64,000 nt of DNA from Methylobacterium sp. PvR107 (GTDB taxonomy: Bacteria; Pseudomonadota; Alphaproteobacteria; Rhizobiales; Beijerinckiaceae). Positions 21,016 to 30,189 of this stretch are shown in pieces (the first letter of the stretch is position 1; each line of letters opens with the position of its first letter). The stretch spans positions 1,178,001 to 1,242,000 of the forward strand of contig NZ_JAFIBW010000001.1 of NCBI RefSeq assembly GCF_017833295.1. The letters run 5' to 3'. The position numbers and the translations under genes were made by a program. The notes under the pieces were generated by a model that was given only the letters and a program-made list of their open reading frames with translations, ran no database searches and was not told the DNA's origin.

Positions 21016-21741
21016 TCAGCCGTCGGGTTCGGCCTCGTCGTCCAGACCCACATCCTCCAGACCCATACGCCGCAGCACCGCCAGCGCGAGCGGGCGGCTG
21101 ATGCGCCGGCCGCGCCCGAGGGCGTCCCGGTCCAGCTCGGCGACCACGTCGCGGGCGCGACCGAGGGAGCGGTCGATCCGCAGGGCGAGTGCGTCGATGA
21201 CGCTCAGATCGACGACGAGTTGTCGATCCACGAACAGCTTGACCAAAACGGCACGCAGGAGCGCGTCGTCTGGCGCCTCGATGGCGATCCGTGGCGCCAG
21301 GCGCAGGCGCGAGCGCAGGTCCGGGGTGACGAGGCCGAGTGCGTCGATCTCGGCAGAACTCGTCAGCAGGACCGGGCAGGCCCGCTCGCGCGCACGGTTC
21401 AGGAGGTGGAACAACGCGGCCTCGTCCCGCTGCTCCGCTCGATCGATGTCCTCGATCACCAGGGCGCCATTCGAGACCAAGTGTTGCACCGCATCGGCGC
21501 CGATTTCCGCCGCTGCACTCGTCCAGGCATGGGCGCGCTCTGCCCAGATCGCCGCCAGGTGGCTCTTGCCGCTGCCCGAGGGGCCGGTGAGCACGAGGAC
21601 GCTGTCGGGCCAGTCGGGCCACGCCTCTATCAGGGCGTAAGCGGCCTCGTTGGCCGGACCGACGAGGAAGTCCTCGCGGCCGTATCGGGGATCGAGCGGC
21701 AGGTCGAAGGTGAGCTGCCGGGGTGGTGCATTCTCGCGCAT
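21016..21741 (-). CDS. hdaA: DnaA regulatory inactivator HdaA
   Basis: A 241-aa AAA+ DnaA homologue lacking the DNA-binding domain. With the sliding clamp it stimulates ATP hydrolysis by DnaA and limits re-initiation. The clamp-binding motif QLTFDLP is at residues 9-15, Walker A GPSGSGKS at 53-60, Walker B ALVIEDID near 93-100, and the arginine-finger box follows in SRLRLAPRIAIEAPD. A C-terminal helical lid domain completes it. It lies 13 bases downstream of the AI-2E permease gene, an arrangement I recall from other Rhizobiales. Confidence 0.9.
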   Translation of the reverse strand: MRENAPPRQLTFDLPLDPRYGREDFLVGPANEAAYALIEAWPDWPDSVLVLTGPSGSGKSHLAAIWAERAHAWTSAAAEIGADAVQHLVSNGALVIEDIDRAEQRDEAALFHLLNRARERACPVLLTSSAEIDALGLVTPDLRSRLRLAPRIAIEAPDDALLRAVLVKLFVDRQLVVDLSVIDALALRIDRSLGRARDVVAELDRDALGRGRRISRPLALAVLRRMGLEDVGLDDEAEPDG

Positions 21742-21754
21742 GCGTTGTCCAGGA

Positions 21755-22879
21755 TCATCCCCTGCCCGCGGAGGTCAAGGCCGCAGCATCCTGGCCGTCA
21801 TGCTCGATCAGGACCGGCTGCCCGGCATGGTAGAGGCGGCTCTGGAGATAGCGGGCCAGGGCGAAGCGGACGAGCACGCCGATCGAGGCCGCGATCGGGA
21901 CGGCCAGCAGCAGCCCGACGAAGCCGAACAGCGTGCCGAACGCCAGCAGCGCGAACATCAGCCAGACCGGGTGCAGACCGGTCGACTCGCCCACGAGCTT
22001 CGGCGAGATGACGTTGCCTTCCAGGAACTGGCCGACGAGAAACACGCCGACGGTCAGGCCGAGATGCAGCCAGTCGGCGGACGGCCAGAACTGGACCAGC
22101 GCGACGCCTACCGAGAGCAGGAAGCCCGTCAGGGTCCCGACATACGGGATGAAGGTCAGGAACCCTGCCATCAGCCCGATGAGCACCCCGAAATTCAGGC
22201 CCACCAGCCAGAGGCCGACCGCGTAGAAGGTCCCCAGGATCAGGCAGACCAGCGTCTGGCCGCGGACATAGCCGGTGACGGCCCCGTCGATCTGGCGCGC
22301 GAGGTCCCGCACCGTCGCCCGGTGCCGCGGTGGCACCCAGCCGTCAATGGCGGCAACCATCCGGTCCCAATCGACCAGGATGTAGAACGCGACCACGGGC
22401 GTCACGACCAGGAGTGACGCGATCGAGATCAGCGCCTGGCTGCCCGACCAGAGCGATTTCAGGAAGGCCAGGAGCCAGGTCCCCGCCTGGGTCGCGAGGG
22501 TGCCGACCGAGGATTGCAGCTCGCTCAGGACATTCGCGCCGCCGATGCGCTCCAGCAGGCTCCCTGAGCGGTCGGCGATGATGGCCTGAAGCCGCGACAC
22601 CATCCCGGGCAGGGCGTTAACGAGCGCCACGATCTGGTTGGCGGTGAGCGGGACCAGGATCAGCAGCGTCACGATCAGCGCGACGACGAACAGCGCCAGG
22701 ATCAGCAGGCTGGCCGCGAGCCGCCCGAGGCCGAGCCGCTCCAGCCGGTCGGCCAGCGGATCGAGCAGATAGGCCAGCGTGATGCCGGCCACGAAGGGGA
22801 GCATCACCTCGCGGAGCAGGTAGATGACGAGTCCGAGGGCGACGAAAGCGGCCAGCCCGATCACAGCCCGTGTGCGCAC
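21755..22879 (-). CDS. AI-2E family permease (PerM/TqsA-like)
   Basis: A 374-aa inner-membrane protein from the GTG at 22879, behind a GGGGGAAG site. It shows the family layout: two or three N-terminal hydrophobic segments (VIGLAAFVALGLVIYLLREVMLP, ITLAYLLDPLADRL), a soluble loop, and a C-terminal cluster with FLTFIPYVGTLTGFLLS and SPKLVGESTGLHPVWLMF, the diagnostic family region. Members are named for autoinducer-2 export, but most have no proven substrate. It is in operon with hdaA and divergent from purM, which starts about 140 bases away. Confidence 0.88.
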   Translation of the reverse strand: MRTRAVIGLAAFVALGLVIYLLREVMLPFVAGITLAYLLDPLADRLERLGLGRLAASLLILALFVVALIVTLLILVPLTANQIVALVNALPGMVSRLQAIIADRSGSLLERIGGANVLSELQSSVGTLATQAGTWLLAFLKSLWSGSQALISIASLLVVTPVVAFYILVDWDRMVAAIDGWVPPRHRATVRDLARQIDGAVTGYVRGQTLVCLILGTFYAVGLWLVGLNFGVLIGLMAGFLTFIPYVGTLTGFLLSVGVALVQFWPSADWLHLGLTVGVFLVGQFLEGNVISPKLVGESTGLHPVWLMFALLAFGTLFGFVGLLLAVPIAASIGVLVRFALARYLQSRLYHAGQPVLIEHDGQDAAALTSAGRG

Positions 22880-23021
22880 GATGACGCTTCCCCCGCAGCA
22901 CACCTCGCCACTCGGCAGAGTGGGTATGCGGCCTGCGCCGATCAAGGCGCCGCTGCGGCGACTCGCGCACCACGCGGTAAGCCGCTAGAGCGGAGCCTGT
23001 ATTGAACGAGGTGGCGCGGGC

Positions 23022-24101
23022 ATGACGGCCAGGGACGGCAAGGAGCCGAAGACGGGGCTGACCTACGCGGCGGCGGGCGTCGATATCGATGCCGGCAACG
23101 CCATGGTCGAGACGATCAAGCCGCTGGTGCGCTCGACCCGGCGCCCGGGCGCCGATGCCGAGATCGGCGGGTTCGGGGGCCTGTTCGACCTGAAGGCAGC
23201 AGGCTTCCGCGACCCGATCCTGGTGGCGGCCAATGACGGCGTGGGCACCAAGGTCAAGATCGCCATCGAGACCGGCCGCCACGACACGATCGGCGTCGAC
23301 CTCGTGGCGATGTGCGTGAACGACATCATCGTCCAGGGCGCCGAGCCGCTGTTCTTCCTCGACTATTATGCCACCGGCAAGCTGGTCCCGGGTGTCGGTG
23401 CCGACATCGTGCGCGGCATCGCCGAGGGTTGCCGACAGGCCGGCTGCGCGCTCATCGGCGGCGAGACCGCCGAGATGCCGGGCCTCTACGACGGGTCCGA
23501 CTACGATCTCGCCGGATTCGCGGTGGGCGCTGCCGAGCGCGGCACCTTGCTGCCGCGGGCGGGCATCAGGCCCGGCGACGTGGTGCTGGGCCTGCCCTCG
23601 TCCGGAGTCCATTCCAACGGCTTCTCGCTGGTCCGCCGGATCGTCGCCAAGAGCGGCCTCGGCTGGGACGCGCCGGCGCCGTTTGCCTCCGGCCTCCGCC
23701 TCGGAGAGGCGCTGCTGGAGCCGACCCGGATCTACGTGAAGCCGTTGCTCGCGGCGCTGGGCGCCACCGACGGGATCCGGGCGCTGGCCCACATCACCGG
23801 CGGCGGCTTCCCCGACAACCTCCCCCGGGTCCTGCCGGACGAGGTCGGCATCGCGATCGACCTTGACGCCGTGACCCCGCCGCCGGTGTTCGGCTGGCTC
23901 GCCCGGGAAGGCGGTGTCGCTGAGGCGGAGATGCTGCGCACCTTCAATTGCGGGATCGGCATGGTGGTGATCGCCGCCGCCGACGCGGTGGACGACGTCG
24001 ACGAGGCCCTGACCCGGGCCGGCGAGACACCGGTGCGCCTCGGGCGGATCACCGCGCGTGGCCCCGAACCGGTGACCTTCAGCGGGCGCCTCGCTCTCTG
24101 A
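23022..24101 (+). CDS. purM: Phosphoribosylformylglycinamidine cyclo-ligase (AIR synthetase)
   Basis: Makes aminoimidazole ribotide from FGAM with ATP, step five of purine synthesis; 359 aa. Conserved segments are [89 protein letters not shown] and [15 protein letters not shown]. The length is normal. The stop overlaps the purN start by one base (TGATG), so the two are translated together, as in many alphaproteobacteria. Confidence 0.97.
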   Translation: MTARDGKEPKTGLTYAAAGVDIDAGNAMVETIKPLVRSTRRPGADAEIGGFGGLFDLKAAGFRDPILVAANDGVGTKVKIAIETGRHDTIGVDLVAMCVNDIIVQGAEPLFFLDYYATGKLVPGVGADIVRGIAEGCRQAGCALIGGETAEMPGLYDGSDYDLAGFAVGAAERGTLLPRAGIRPGDVVLGLPSSGVHSNGFSLVRRIVAKSGLGWDAPAPFASGLRLGEALLEPTRIYVKPLLAALGATDGIRALAHITGGGFPDNLPRVLPDEVGIAIDLDAVTPPPVFGWLAREGGVAEAEMLRTFNCGIGMVVIAAADAVDDVDEALTRAGETPVRLGRITARGPEPVTFSGRLAL

Positions 24102-24751
24102 TGGGAACCGCGCGCAAGACCCGCGTCGCGATCCTGATCTCGGGACGCGGCTCGAACATGGTGGCGCTGCTGGAGGCCGCGAAGGATCCTGCCTACCCGG
24201 CCGAGATCGTGCTGGTCCTGTCGAATCGCCCTGAGGCCGCGGGTCTTGCCCGCGCGGCCGAAGCGGGCATCCCGACGCAGGCCATCGACCACAAGGCCTT
24301 TTCCGACCGCGCCGGCTTCGATGCCGTCCTCGACGCCGCTCTGCGGGCGGCCGACGTGGACTTGGTCTGTCTCGCGGGCTTCATGCGGATCCTGACGCCG
24401 GGTTTCGTGGCGTCCTGGGCCGGCCGGATGCTCAACATCCATCCGTCGCTCCTACCCCTGTTCAGGGGGACGCACACGCACCGGCAGGCCCTCGACGCCG
24501 GCGTGCGCCTGCACGGCTGCACGGTCCATTTCGTCGTGCCGGAGCTGGATGCGGGCCCGATCGTCGCCCAGGCGGCGATCCCGGTCCGCCAGGACGACGA
24601 TCCCGACAGCCTCGCCGACCGGGTGATCGTGCAGGAGCGCCGCCTCTACCCGCAGGTCCTTGCCCTGGTGGCGAGCGGCCGCGCCCGCCTGGACGGCGAA
24701 CGTGTCGTCATCGCCGATGCGGCGCCGGACGGGGCGCTGTTCAGCCTCTAG
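24101..24751 (+). CDS. purN: Phosphoribosylglycinamide formyltransferase
   Basis: Transfers a formyl group from 10-formyl-THF to GAR, step three of purine synthesis; 216 aa. It reads RVAILISGRGSNMVALLEAA, then LAGFMRILTPGFVASW, then the catalytic Asn-His pair in MLNIHPSLLPLFRGTHTH, and HGCTVHFVVPELDAGPIVAQ with the catalytic Asp. The start ATG overlaps the purM stop. GTHTHRQALDAG replaces the more common GLHTH, a minor variant. Confidence 0.96.
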   Translation: MGTARKTRVAILISGRGSNMVALLEAAKDPAYPAEIVLVLSNRPEAAGLARAAEAGIPTQAIDHKAFSDRAGFDAVLDAALRAADVDLVCLAGFMRILTPGFVASWAGRMLNIHPSLLPLFRGTHTHRQALDAGVRLHGCTVHFVVPELDAGPIVAQAAIPVRQDDDPDSLADRVIVQERRLYPQVLALVASGRARLDGERVVIADAAPDGALFSL

Positions 24752-24940
24752 GACCGCCGTCGATCCGATTCAGGTCGCGCATCCGGTGCCGACCTCAACG
24801 CGATCCCCTTGTCTGTGCGGGTGTACGGACACGGGATCGCATGTCTAAAAAAGCTAGGTCTTCGAGACGTAGGCGTTTTGGTTGACCCACCCACGTCGTT
24901 CGAGGGCCGTGCTGCCCGAAGCAATCCCGCGGGCTTGTCC

Positions 24941-25306
24941 TCAGACCGGGCGCTGCAGCTTGCAGCTGTCCAGCGCCGAGAGCGCCTTCGCGCGGGCGGA
25001 ATCGTTGAAGTAGCCGGTGGTCCGGTAGGCCTCAATCTCGGAGGCGTCGAGGCTGCGGAGCGTCTGCCGGGCGTAGCAGCCGCAGGGGCGCTCCAGGGAC
25101 GCCTCGGTGGCGCTGGTCAAGCGCGCCTGGACGACTGTGCAGGCGTGGCGGACGCGGCCTTCGAGATTGGACTTCGTGGCGGTCTTGAGGGCCGGGTCCG
25201 GCTCGTATTGCTGGAACGGGGCCGAGGATCCGCCCGCATAGGCGGCGGTCGCGCCGAGCGCGAACAGACCGGTCGCGATCAGCAGGGGCAGGCGGCGCAT
25301 CGTCAT
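24941..25306 (-). CDS. Small secreted protein
   Basis: About 121 aa. The signal peptide is clear: MTMRRLPLLIATGLFALGAT ending AAYA-GG (an ATG at 25300 is an alternative start). The mature part has four cysteines, two in RPCGCYARQTL, and is mostly helical (SARAKALSALDSCKLQRPV). It is probably periplasmic. I recognise no family. It is isolated between purN and ndk, on the minus strand. Confidence 0.65.
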   Translation of the reverse strand: MTMRRLPLLIATGLFALGATAAYAGGSSAPFQQYEPDPALKTATKSNLEGRVRHACTVVQARLTSATEASLERPCGCYARQTLRSLDASEIEAYRTTGYFNDSARAKALSALDSCKLQRPV

Positions 25307-25474
25307 GGTCGTGGCGGTCCGGAGGCTGAGATTGGATAAGCTCGGCCGTTGGACGCTTCCGGGCTCCGTTCCGTCAAGGACGGTCCGGACACACGAAGCG
25401 GCATTCCCCACGCGGCCGGGTGCCGCGCGCGACAATGGCGGGTCGGTGTGCCCAACCCGCCACCGCTCCTCGCC

Positions 25475-25897
25475 TCACGCGGCGATGTCGGAATCCTGGA
25501 AGAATTGTGCGATCTCGAGCTTCGCGTTCTCGGCGCTGTCCGAGCCGTGCACGGTGTTCTCGCCGACCGACTCGGCGAACTTCTTGCGGATCGTGCCGTC
25601 GGCGGCCTGAGCCGGGTTCGTGGCGCCCATGACCTCACGGTACTTGGCAACCGCGTTCTCGCCCTCGAGGACCTGCACCACCACGGGGCCGGAGGTCATG
25701 AAGGTCACGAGCTCGCCGAAGAACGGGCGCTCCTTGTGCACCTCGTAGAATTTCTCGGCCTGCTCCTTGGTCATACGGATGCGGCGCTGGCCGACGATCC
25801 GCAGGCCCGCCTCCTCGATCACGGCATTCACCGCGCCGGTCAGGTTCCGCCGCGTCGCGTCGGGCTTCAGGATCGAGAAGGTGCGCTCGGTGGCCAT
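25475..25897 (-). CDS. ndk: Nucleoside diphosphate kinase
   Basis: Balances nucleoside triphosphate pools through a phospho-histidine; 140 aa, the normal length. It begins [21 protein letters not shown], with [17 protein letters not shown] and [17 protein letters not shown], and the catalytic His117 in NTVHGSDS. Just downstream a 7-bp stem (GGCGGGT 25437-25443 / ACCCGCC 25455-25461) could end transcription, but no T-run follows. Confidence 0.97.
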   Translation of the reverse strand: MATERTFSILKPDATRRNLTGAVNAVIEEAGLRIVGQRRIRMTKEQAEKFYEVHKERPFFGELVTFMTSGPVVVQVLEGENAVAKYREVMGATNPAQAADGTIRKKFAESVGENTVHGSDSAENAKLEIAQFFQDSDIAA

Positions 25898-26165
25898 GGT
25901 ATGTCCGGTCTGTCTGTGGAAAAGGCGTGCGACGCGCCGGCTGTCCTGACGCGCCGCGGCAGCGAGATTTTCGCTTCGGCGCCGGGCTTATAGCGGGCGC
26001 CCTCCGGGGCCTCAAGCCGCGCGCCGGCCGTCTCCGCGGCAAGCGCGGCCGTGGCGCTGCCGCAACACCGCCGAAAAATCGCCCGATTGCGGCGGCTCTC
26101 TCACGCACCACCCGATTTCGTCCACCCCTCGGGCATCCGCGATGCCTCATCCCCGGAGACGAACC

Positions 26166-26630
26166 ATGCGACTCGCTCTCAGCGCCGCCCTGCTTCTCAC
26201 CGGCCTCTCCGCCGCCGCCGCCGACACCGGCAAGGATCCGTCCGGGACTTGGCTTACCGGTGATGGCCGCGCCAAGATCCGGATCGATCGCTGCGGCCCC
26301 GGTCAAAAGCTGGTCTGCGGCAAGGTCGTCTGGCTCAAGGTGCCGACCTTCGACAACGGCGCCCCGCGCACCGACCTCAAGAACCCGGACCCGAAGAAGC
26401 GCGCCCGGCCGGTGATCGGCCTCCAGCTGATCGAAGGTCTGAAGCCGGATGAAGCAAAATACACGGGCGACCTTTACAATATCGAGGAAGGCAAGATCTA
26501 TACGGTCAGCCTAGAGCGCGAGAGCGAGGCCGAACTCAATGTCTCGGGCTGCATGCTCAAGATCCTGTGCGGCTCGCAGACCTGGACACGGGTGCCTGAC
26601 GTGAACCAGCAGGCCGCGAACAAGAACTGA
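26166..26630 (+). CDS. DUF2147 family secreted protein
   Basis: A 154-aa protein from the ATG at 26166 with a signal peptide (MRLALSAALLLTGLSAAAA). The mature part matches DUF2147: DPSGTWLTGDGRAKIRIDRCG, then LVCGKVVWLK, a Pro/Asp-rich loop, RPVIGLQLIEGLKP, YTGDLYNIEEGKIYTVSLE and LNVSGCMLKILCGSQTWTR. It is a beta-rich periplasmic lipocalin-like protein of unknown function. It is convergent with the GST gene, 12 bases apart. Confidence 0.88.
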   Translation: MRLALSAALLLTGLSAAAADTGKDPSGTWLTGDGRAKIRIDRCGPGQKLVCGKVVWLKVPTFDNGAPRTDLKNPDPKKRARPVIGLQLIEGLKPDEAKYTGDLYNIEEGKIYTVSLERESEAELNVSGCMLKILCGSQTWTRVPDVNQQAANKN

Positions 26631-26642
26631 GCGGTCCGTCAG

Positions 26643-27278
26643 TCAGATCGCCGCGAGGCCGCGCTGCACCGCCGGCCTCGCCAGGATGCTCTCCAGCCAG
26701 CGGGCCACATTGGGCAGGGTGTTGATGTCGACGCCCTGCTTGAAATTCAGCTTCGCCCACGTGAACGTCGCGATATCGGCGACGGAATACGCGTCAGCCA
26801 GATAGGCGCGGCCTTCCAGGCGCCGCTCCAGGACGCCGTAGAGTCGCTTGGCTTCAGCGGTGAACCGGTCGATCGCGTATGGCACCTTCTCGGGCGCGTA
26901 GATCTTGAAATGGTGCGTCTGGCCGAGCATCGGGCCGAAACCCGCCACCTGCCAGAACAGCCACTCGTCGACGGCGACGCGGGCGCGCTCGTCTGCCGGA
27001 TAGAACTGGCCGGTCTTCCGGCCGAGATATTGAAGGATCGCACCGGACTCGAACACCGAGATCGGCTGCCCGCCGGGACCGTCGGGGTCGACGATCGCCG
27101 GGATCTTGTTGTTGGGTGAGATCGCCAGGAAGTCGGCGGCGAACTGCTCGTTCTTGGCGATATCGACCGGTACGATCCGATACGGGAGCGCGCACTCCTC
27201 CAGCATGATCGGAATCTTCCAGCCGTTCGGCGTACTCCAGGTATGGACGTCGATCGGCCGCCCGGACACCGCTGCCAT
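26643..27278 (-). CDS. Glutathione S-transferase, YghU/GstB-like
   Basis: A 211-aa protein. The N-terminal thioredoxin-like domain carries IDVHTWSTPNGWKIPIMLEE, where STPNG replaces a catalytic Tyr/Cys and is typical of the disulfide-bond oxidoreductase (YfcG/YghU) type. NNKIPAIVDPDGPGGQPISVFESGAILQYLG is the glutathione gamma-Glu site. The helical C-terminal domain includes SVADIATFTWAKL. It probably reduces disulfides or peroxides with glutathione in the cytosol. Confidence 0.9.
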   Translation of the reverse strand: MAAVSGRPIDVHTWSTPNGWKIPIMLEECALPYRIVPVDIAKNEQFAADFLAISPNNKIPAIVDPDGPGGQPISVFESGAILQYLGRKTGQFYPADERARVAVDEWLFWQVAGFGPMLGQTHHFKIYAPEKVPYAIDRFTAEAKRLYGVLERRLEGRAYLADAYSVADIATFTWAKLNFKQGVDINTLPNVARWLESILARPAVQRGLAAI

Positions 27279-27521
27279 GCTTCGCCTGCTCCTCGACCGA
27301 ACTGTCGGCGGCGCGGTGGTCCTCCGCCGAGTTCGCACACCTCCGGCAGTGAAGACGATTTCCCCGCCGCGCTCAAGGGCAACGCGATTGCGCAGCTCAC
27401 GATTCCGAGATGCGCGGTCCTGCTTGTTGGCAGCGCCCGCCGCGGACTTGCCGGCGCCGCGGCCGAGCGGCGAAACTCCCGCTCGTGCGTCGAGGCGACG
27501 CGAAAAGGGGGAGTTTGTCCG

Positions 27522-27821
27522 ATGGTCGACCGTCTCGTAAGAATCGCGGCCCTGCTTGTGCCGCTTCTCGCCGTGCAGCCCCTTCTCGCCAAGGACGCAC
27601 CAGCCAAGGCGCCGGCCACATCCGAGGCGCCGGCCACAACGCCGGCCGCGCCTGCCACGAAACAGCCGAGTGCTGGCCAGACCGCTGCCCGGGATCGCCA
27701 GAAGAAATGCGGCGCCGAGTGGCGCGGCCTCACCGATGCGCAGAAGACCGCCCAGGGGCCGAAATGGCCGCAGTTCTGGAGCAAGTGCAACAAGCGGCTG
27801 AAGGGCAACGACAAAGCGTGA
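27522..27821 (+). CDS. Small secreted Ala/Pro-rich protein
   Basis: A 99-aa protein from the ATG at 27522 with an AAGGGGGAG site upstream. It has a signal peptide (MVDRLVRIAALLVPLLAVQPLLA), then a 35-residue Ala/Pro/Thr linker (KAPATSEAPATTPAAPATK), then a compact basic end RQKKCGAEWRGLTDAQ...KWPQFWSKCNKRLKG with two cysteines. It resembles small PsiF-like or phosphate-starvation-type periplasmic proteins, but the match is loose. It stands alone, ahead of the efflux operon. Confidence 0.7.
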   Translation: MVDRLVRIAALLVPLLAVQPLLAKDAPAKAPATSEAPATTPAAPATKQPSAGQTAARDRQKKCGAEWRGLTDAQKTAQGPKWPQFWSKCNKRLKGNDKA

Positions 27822-27936
27822 GTCGCGTGCGAACCGCAGAGCGTCCGCTTCGTTACTTTGCCTGAACTGCGGATCGCCGGGGGGCGTGGGATGATGACGG
27901 CGCAACAGCGGCGATCCCGTTCGAGACCGATCCGGC

Positions 27937-29970
27937 ATGGCTGAGGCCGCCGCCAGCGCGGTCCGACCGTCCGGATCGATCGTCGATCGTGCCGTCGACG
28001 TCCTGGATGACTGGGTGCCCGGGCCTGCGGCCTGGGCATTCGCCCTGCGGATCTGGATCGCCATGATGCTGGCCCTCGCGGCCGCGTTCTGGCTTCAGCT
28101 CGACAGCGCCTCCTCGGCCGCGACCTGCGTGGCCATTCTCGCTCAGCCGAAGCGCGGGCAGGCGATCTCCAAAGCGATCTACCGTCTGCTCGGCACGCTG
28201 ATCGGCGCCGCCGTGTCGATCGTGGTGATGGCGCTGTTCGGACAGGACCGGGTCCTGCTGTTCGTCTCATTCACGGCTTGGCTCGGCCTCTGCGTGTTCG
28301 TCGCGCAATACCTGCAGGACACCCGTGCCTACGGGGCGATGCTGTCCGGCTACACGGTGGCGATCATCGCGCTCGGCCAGATCGACAATCCGCAGGGCAC
28401 CTTCGACGCCGCCGTGTCCCGCGTTGCCGTGATCGTGCTCGGCATCGTGGCGATCACCTTCATTAACGATGCGCTGGCCTCTCCCAGCACGTGGCGAGCC
28501 CTGCTGCCGCAGCTCCGGAACGCCTGGGACGGGACGCGGGCCTACGCCCGCGAAACGCTGGCGGAGGGCGACCTCGGTGCCACGCGGACCGCCGCGCTGA
28601 TCCGCACCATCGCGCCGATGCGGGCCGATGCGAGCGCCATTGCCGGGGAACTCGACGACGGCCGCTTCCGGGCCGCGGGCGCGCGGAGCTGTATCGCGGC
28701 GCTCTACGTGATGGCGGCATCGGTCCGCACGGCGGCGGCTGCCGCCGCCCATCTGCGGAACCCGAGCCCGGCCGTCGCCGAGGCCCTGGCGATCTGCCGG
28801 CGGGTCGCGGACGCGCCGAGCCTCGATGCCCTCGACCGGGACGACGGGCGTCTGCGCGACCTCGTCGACGCGGCGATCCGCGACGGCAACCGGCCCCTCG
28901 ACGAGGTCGTGGTGCTGCAGCGGGCGCTGGATTTCGTCTGTGCCGCGACCTTCGCGCAGGACGGCATTCGCGCGGTGGCCGACGGACATATGCCGCTGCG
29001 CGATGCCAGCCTGCCGACGCACCGGGACTTCCCGGTGGCCCTGCGCGGCGCTGTGCGGGTGGCGCTCGCCTTTGCCGCCACGGCCGCCACCTTCGTGGCG
29101 CTCGGCCTCCCCCAGGCTTCCTTCGCGCTGGTGCAGGTCGCGGCCACCGCGGCGCTCTCGTCGGTCACGCCCGACCCGAAGAAATTCGCCAACGGTGTCG
29201 TCATCGGCATGACGATGGCGGCCACCTTCGCGGGCATCGCCCGTTTCGCGCTGCTCAACGGCGTGCAGGGCTTTCCGATGCTCGCGATGGTGATGGCGCC
29301 GGTGATCTTCGTCGGCTGCTTCCTGACCCTCAATCCGAAGACCTTCGGCATCGGCTTCATCGTGATCGTGTTCTTCCCGGTTCTGCTCGGCCCGTCGAAC
29401 CCGCAGACCTACGACGCTCTCACGTTCCTGCTGAACGCGTTTCTCGTCATCGTCGCCGCCGTCATCCTGTCGATCGTCGTGCGAATCCTGCTCCCCGTGA
29501 CGCCCGCCCAGCAGCGGGTCTTCGCCCTCGATTCGGCGCGGCGGACCCTGGCCGACGCGCTCGTCGGCGAGGGCGGCGACGCCACCACACGCACCAGTCT
29601 GAATGCGGACCGCCTGTTCCAGTTCGCCGGCTACAGCTCGGGGAGCAGCGCGGTGCGGCGGGCGAGCCTGTCCCATGCCTTCGCCCTCGCCCGGCTGGAA
29701 GCGGCTGCCGCCCGCTCTCACGCGGAGCTGCGCCGGCTGTCGGCGGTCGGGGCGCTCCGCGACGCGATCGCACGTGCCCGCGCCGGGCTCGCGGCCGGCG
29801 ACGACCGCGCCCTTGAAACGGCCGCGCGCGATCTGATCCGCGCCGCATCACGGCATGATCGACAGGTGCGGCTCACCACGGCGCGCGCCGCCAGCGATCT
29901 GATTAGCGCGGCGCGTACCATCACGCGCCACCGGCGGTTCCTCCACCGCCTCGACATTGCGCTATTCTGA
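27937..29970 (+). CDS. FUSC family efflux protein (AaeB-like)
   Basis: An inner-membrane component of an aromatic-acid-type exporter, 677 aa. Two hydrophobic blocks (about 30-175 and 365-510) each hold several membrane segments; the first reads FALRIWIAMMLALAAAFWLQL and YRLLGTLIGAAVSIVVMALFG. Each is followed by a long Ala/Arg-rich cytosolic helical part. This two-block layout is that of the FUSC/AaeB/YccS family. It is the first gene of a three-gene operon with DUF1656 and HlyD proteins, the same set as E. coli aaeXAB in a different order. Confidence 0.9.
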   Translation: MAEAAASAVRPSGSIVDRAVDVLDDWVPGPAAWAFALRIWIAMMLALAAAFWLQLDSASSAATCVAILAQPKRGQAISKAIYRLLGTLIGAAVSIVVMALFGQDRVLLFVSFTAWLGLCVFVAQYLQDTRAYGAMLSGYTVAIIALGQIDNPQGTFDAAVSRVAVIVLGIVAITFINDALASPSTWRALLPQLRNAWDGTRAYARETLAEGDLGATRTAALIRTIAPMRADASAIAGELDDGRFRAAGARSCIAALYVMAASVRTAAAAAAHLRNPSPAVAEALAICRRVADAPSLDALDRDDGRLRDLVDAAIRDGNRPLDEVVVLQRALDFVCAATFAQDGIRAVADGHMPLRDASLPTHRDFPVALRGAVRVALAFAATAATFVALGLPQASFALVQVAATAALSSVTPDPKKFANGVVIGMTMAATFAGIARFALLNGVQGFPMLAMVMAPVIFVGCFLTLNPKTFGIGFIVIVFFPVLLGPSNPQTYDALTFLLNAFLVIVAAVILSIVVRILLPVTPAQQRVFALDSARRTLADALVGEGGDATTRTSLNADRLFQFAGYSSGSSAVRRASLSHAFALARLEAAAARSHAELRRLSAVGALRDAIARARAGLAAGDDRALETAARDLIRAASRHDRQVRLTTARAASDLISAARTITRHRRFLHRLDIALF

Positions 29971-29994
29971 CGAGCGGATTTTCGAAGGACGGCC

Positions 29995-30189
29995 ATGTAC
30001 GAGGACATTGATATTGGCGGGGTTCTGATCTCCTCGTTCGTCGCCTATGCGCTCGCCGCGTTCGTGATTCTTCTTCTCCTGCGCTGGTTCTTCGCCCGCA
30101 TCCGCTTCAGCCGCTACGTTGCCAACTCCCCGCTCGCCGAGGCAGGCATCTACGTCTGCGTCCTCGCTCTGCTCATTGCGTTGGTCTGA
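29995..30189 (+). CDS. DUF1656 membrane protein (AaeX-like)
   Basis: A 64-aa protein with two membrane segments (ISSFVAYALAAFVILLLLRW and AGIYVCVLALLIALV) and the family start YEDIDIGGVLI. DUF1656 proteins always accompany FUSC and HlyD efflux genes, and this one sits between them: 24 bases after the FUSC gene and directly abutting the HlyD start. Confidence 0.92.
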   Translation: MYEDIDIGGVLISSFVAYALAAFVILLLLRWFFARIRFSRYVANSPLAEAGIYVCVLALLIALV

